Part shown: positions 62,830 to 64,000 of the stretch, piece after piece | Position numbering within the stretch: position 1 is the first letter of the stretch | How the letters are laid out: each line of letters begins with the position of its first letter | Assembly (NCBI GenBank): GCA_018780645.1 | Contig: JADMJJ010000029.1 | Coordinates: forward strand, 1-64,000 | Source: Burkholderiaceae bacterium | GTDB taxonomy: Bacteria; Pseudomonadota; Gammaproteobacteria; Burkholderiales; Burkholderiaceae_C | DNA length: 64,000 nucleotides | Direction of reading: 5' to 3' | The notes under the pieces: generated by a model | Databases searched by the model: none | Seen by the model: only the letters and a program-made list of their open reading frames with translations | What the model was told of the DNA's origin: nothing | Program-made: the position numbers and the translations under genes

Positions 62830-63575
62830 GGTGGCTGCTGCTGCCCTTGCTGCTGTACGCCCTCGCTACGCAGGCCGAGCCGCGCCGCTCTGGCTTCGCC
62901 GACATGAGCCCCGCCACCCAGGCCATGCAGCGCGACGATGGCCTGAACCCGGCCTGGCTGTGGGTCAAGGACGGCGAGGCCTTGTGGACCACCACCGCCG
63001 GCCGCCGCGACAAGTCCTGCGCCGGCTGCCACGGCGAGGTCGGCACGCTGCGCGGTGTGGCGGCGCGCTACCCGGTCTGGGACGCGGCGCTGGGCCGCGC
63101 GCTGAACCTTGGCCAGCGCATCCAGCAATGCCGCACGAAGCACCAGCAGGCCGAGGCCTGGCCCGCCGAGCATGCACAACTGCTGGGCCTGGAGGCCTAT
63201 GTGGCCGCGCAGTCGCGCGGCATGGTCCTCGCGCCATCCGAGGCGCCGGAGCTGCAGCCTCTGCGCGAGCAGGGTCAAGCCCTGTTCACCCAACGCATCG
63301 GCCAGCTGAATCTGTCCTGCGCCCAATGCCATGAGGGCCTGGCCGGCGGCCGCCTGGCCGGCAGCGTGATCCCGCAGGGCCATCCGAACGCCTATCCGCT
63401 GTACCGGCTGGAATGGCAGGGCCTGGGTTCGCTGCAGCGGCGTCTGCGCAACTGCATGACCGGGGTGCGGGCGCAAGCCCCTGCCTACGACTCGCAGGAC
63501 TTGCTGGCGCTGGAGCTCTATCTGAAGCAGCGTGCGGCGGGCATGGCCTGGGAGGCTCCAGGGGTGCGGCCTTGA
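62826..63575 (+). CDS. soxA: SoxA-like diheme cytochrome c
   Basis: A 249-residue exported protein with two heme sites, C65AGCH69 and C165AQCH169, and the SoxA active-site Cys at C210 in RLRNCMTGVRA, which is oxidised to a persulfide in known SoxXA complexes. All features for joining a sulfur substrate to SoxY are therefore intact. It is the last gene of the operon and overlaps soxZ. No soxB or soxCD gene follows; the next gene is convergent. In this setting SoxXA may attach a non-thiosulfate sulfur compound to the AACIE carrier. Confidence 0.92.
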   Translation: MRWLLLPLLLYALATQAEPRRSGFADMSPATQAMQRDDGLNPAWLWVKDGEALWTTTAGRRDKSCAGCHGEVGTLRGVAARYPVWDAALGRALNLGQRIQQCRTKHQQAEAWPAEHAQLLGLEAYVAAQSRGMVLAPSEAPELQPLREQGQALFTQRIGQLNLSCAQCHEGLAGGRLAGSVIPQGHPNAYPLYRLEWQGLGSLQRRLRNCMTGVRAQAPAYDSQDLLALELYLKQRAAGMAWEAPGVRP

Positions 63576-63581
63576 TGCTTG

Positions 63582-63615
63582 ATTGACCCGGATTGCATCC
63601 GGGGCAGCCGTCAAT
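63582..63615. repeat. Palindromic REP-like hairpin between convergent genes
   Basis: ATTGAC (63582-63587) pairs with GTCAAT (63610-63615), and inside, CCCGGAT (63587-63593) pairs with ATCCGGG (63597-63603) around TGC. The core resembles the repeat at 12820. It lies between the soxA and DUF1854 stop codons and may serve as a bidirectional terminator, though no T-run follows. Confidence 0.55.
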
Positions 63616-63624
63616 CCCGAAGGG

Positions 63625-64000
63625 TCACAGGAATCGTTCGAGCAGGCGGCGCGACGCCTTGTCCAAGGCCCAACGGTCCCGCACCAGAAACTGAATGCCG
63701 TGGCTGTCGGTGATCAGCAGATCAGGGCCCTCCAGTCGGCGGATGTCCTCCTCGGCCTTGAGCACGAACTGAGTCTCGCCACGGTCGGTCTCGATCTGCC
63801 AGATGCTGGGTGTCGAGAAGGTGGAGACACTCTTGATGCGCTTGACCACCGGCACGAACTCGCGCTGGGCCAGCTCCTCGTCGAGCAGCGTGCGCGTGGC
63901 GGCGGGGAGCTCGGTGAGGCGAGCAATCCAGGCCAGCTCCCGGCCATCGGTGCTGATCAAGGACAGGCCCTCGTCGGGTGCGGCAATCGGGAAGGCGCGT
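63625..64000 (-). CDS. DUF1854 domain protein, partial (cyanophycin-associated family)
   Basis: The 3' 125 codons of a gene that continues past the right edge. EREFVPVVKRIKSVSTFSTP-like sequence, IWQIETDRGETQFVLKAEED and LLITDSHGIQFLVRDRW are DUF1854 hallmarks; upstream residues RAFPIAAPDEGLSLISTDGRELAWI also fit, so the apparent internal start is not real. DUF1854 genes in Burkholderiales usually adjoin an ABC exporter or cyanophycin synthetase genes. Function is not known. Converges with soxA. Confidence 0.85.
   Translation of the reverse strand, partial: RAFPIAAPDEGLSLISTDGRELAWIARLTELPAATRTLLDEELAQREFVPVVKRIKSVSTFSTPSIWQIETDRGETQFVLKAEEDIRRLEGPDLLITDSHGIQFLVRDRWALDKASRRLLERFL

Noticed and set aside
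61642-63575. Complete thiosulfate-oxidising Sox operon
   Set aside because: Only X, Y-like, Z and A are present; SoxY lacks GGCGG and no soxB, soxC or soxD gene is in the window.

Overview
The window is GC-rich, densely coding chromosomal DNA. It looks like a Burkholderiales-type betaproteobacterium (Roseateles/Rubrivivax/Comamonadaceae-like). This is inferred from the thiC-thiO-thiS-thiG order behind a TPP riboswitch, a Burkholderia-type trimeric porin, a cyanophycin-associated DUF1854 gene, MocR, IclR, MarR and LysR regulators beside catabolic genes, and overall codon use. No rRNA, tRNA, CRISPR array, transposase or phage gene was seen.

Layout. 1-7.8 kb: a DUF2325 gene and a MocR regulator diverge from a perfect Fur-box-like palindrome, followed by a quinone oxidoreductase, a diheme and a triheme cytochrome c, and a secreted M14 peptidase. 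8.4-11.3 kb: a large TonB-dependent receptor with a clear terminator. 11.3-16.9 kb: a thiamine operon (thiC-thiO-thiS-thiG-thiDE) under a TPP riboswitch. 17-21 kb: LysR, an agmatinase-family ureohydrolase and a lipoprotein amidohydrolase. 20.8-28.2 kb: an aromatic-catabolism block (LigB-type extradiol dioxygenase, two FAH-family hydrolases, an HpaB-type monooxygenase, an oxidoreductase lacking its ferredoxin domain, an IclR regulator). 28.2-36 kb: a class D beta-lactamase, a repeat-like hypothetical, a second TonB receptor diverging from an HTH-citrate-synthase fusion, and an M48 peptidase. 36-40 kb: a flavoprotein hydroxylase, a thioesterase, a MarR regulator and an MFS exporter. 40-51.7 kb: a LysR gene, then an aminotransferase / aldehyde dehydrogenase / TPP-enzyme operon that diverges from a complete peptide-type ABC transporter ending in its own MarR gene. 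51.7-52.1 kb: non-coding palindromic elements. 52.1-55.2 kb: porin, ferredoxin, Rieske oxygenase and Lrp.

55.3-63.6 kb is the most unusual part. It is one tightly overlapping 11-gene operon: flavin reductase, Rid protein, cupin, class IV aminotransferase, HpaB-type monooxygenase, a two-gene molybdenum hydroxylase, and SoxX, SoxY-like, SoxZ, SoxA. The SoxY-like carrier ends in AACIEA instead of GGCGG, and there is no SoxB or SoxCD. This suggests a sulfur- or thiol-based carrier recruited to an oxidative catabolic pathway rather than thiosulfate oxidation. The 91-residue ferredoxin at 53.2 kb and the truncated reductase at 24.0 kb together look like the two halves of a VanB-type oxygenase reductase, which may link the two aromatic-type blocks. 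The last gene (DUF1854) runs off the right edge.
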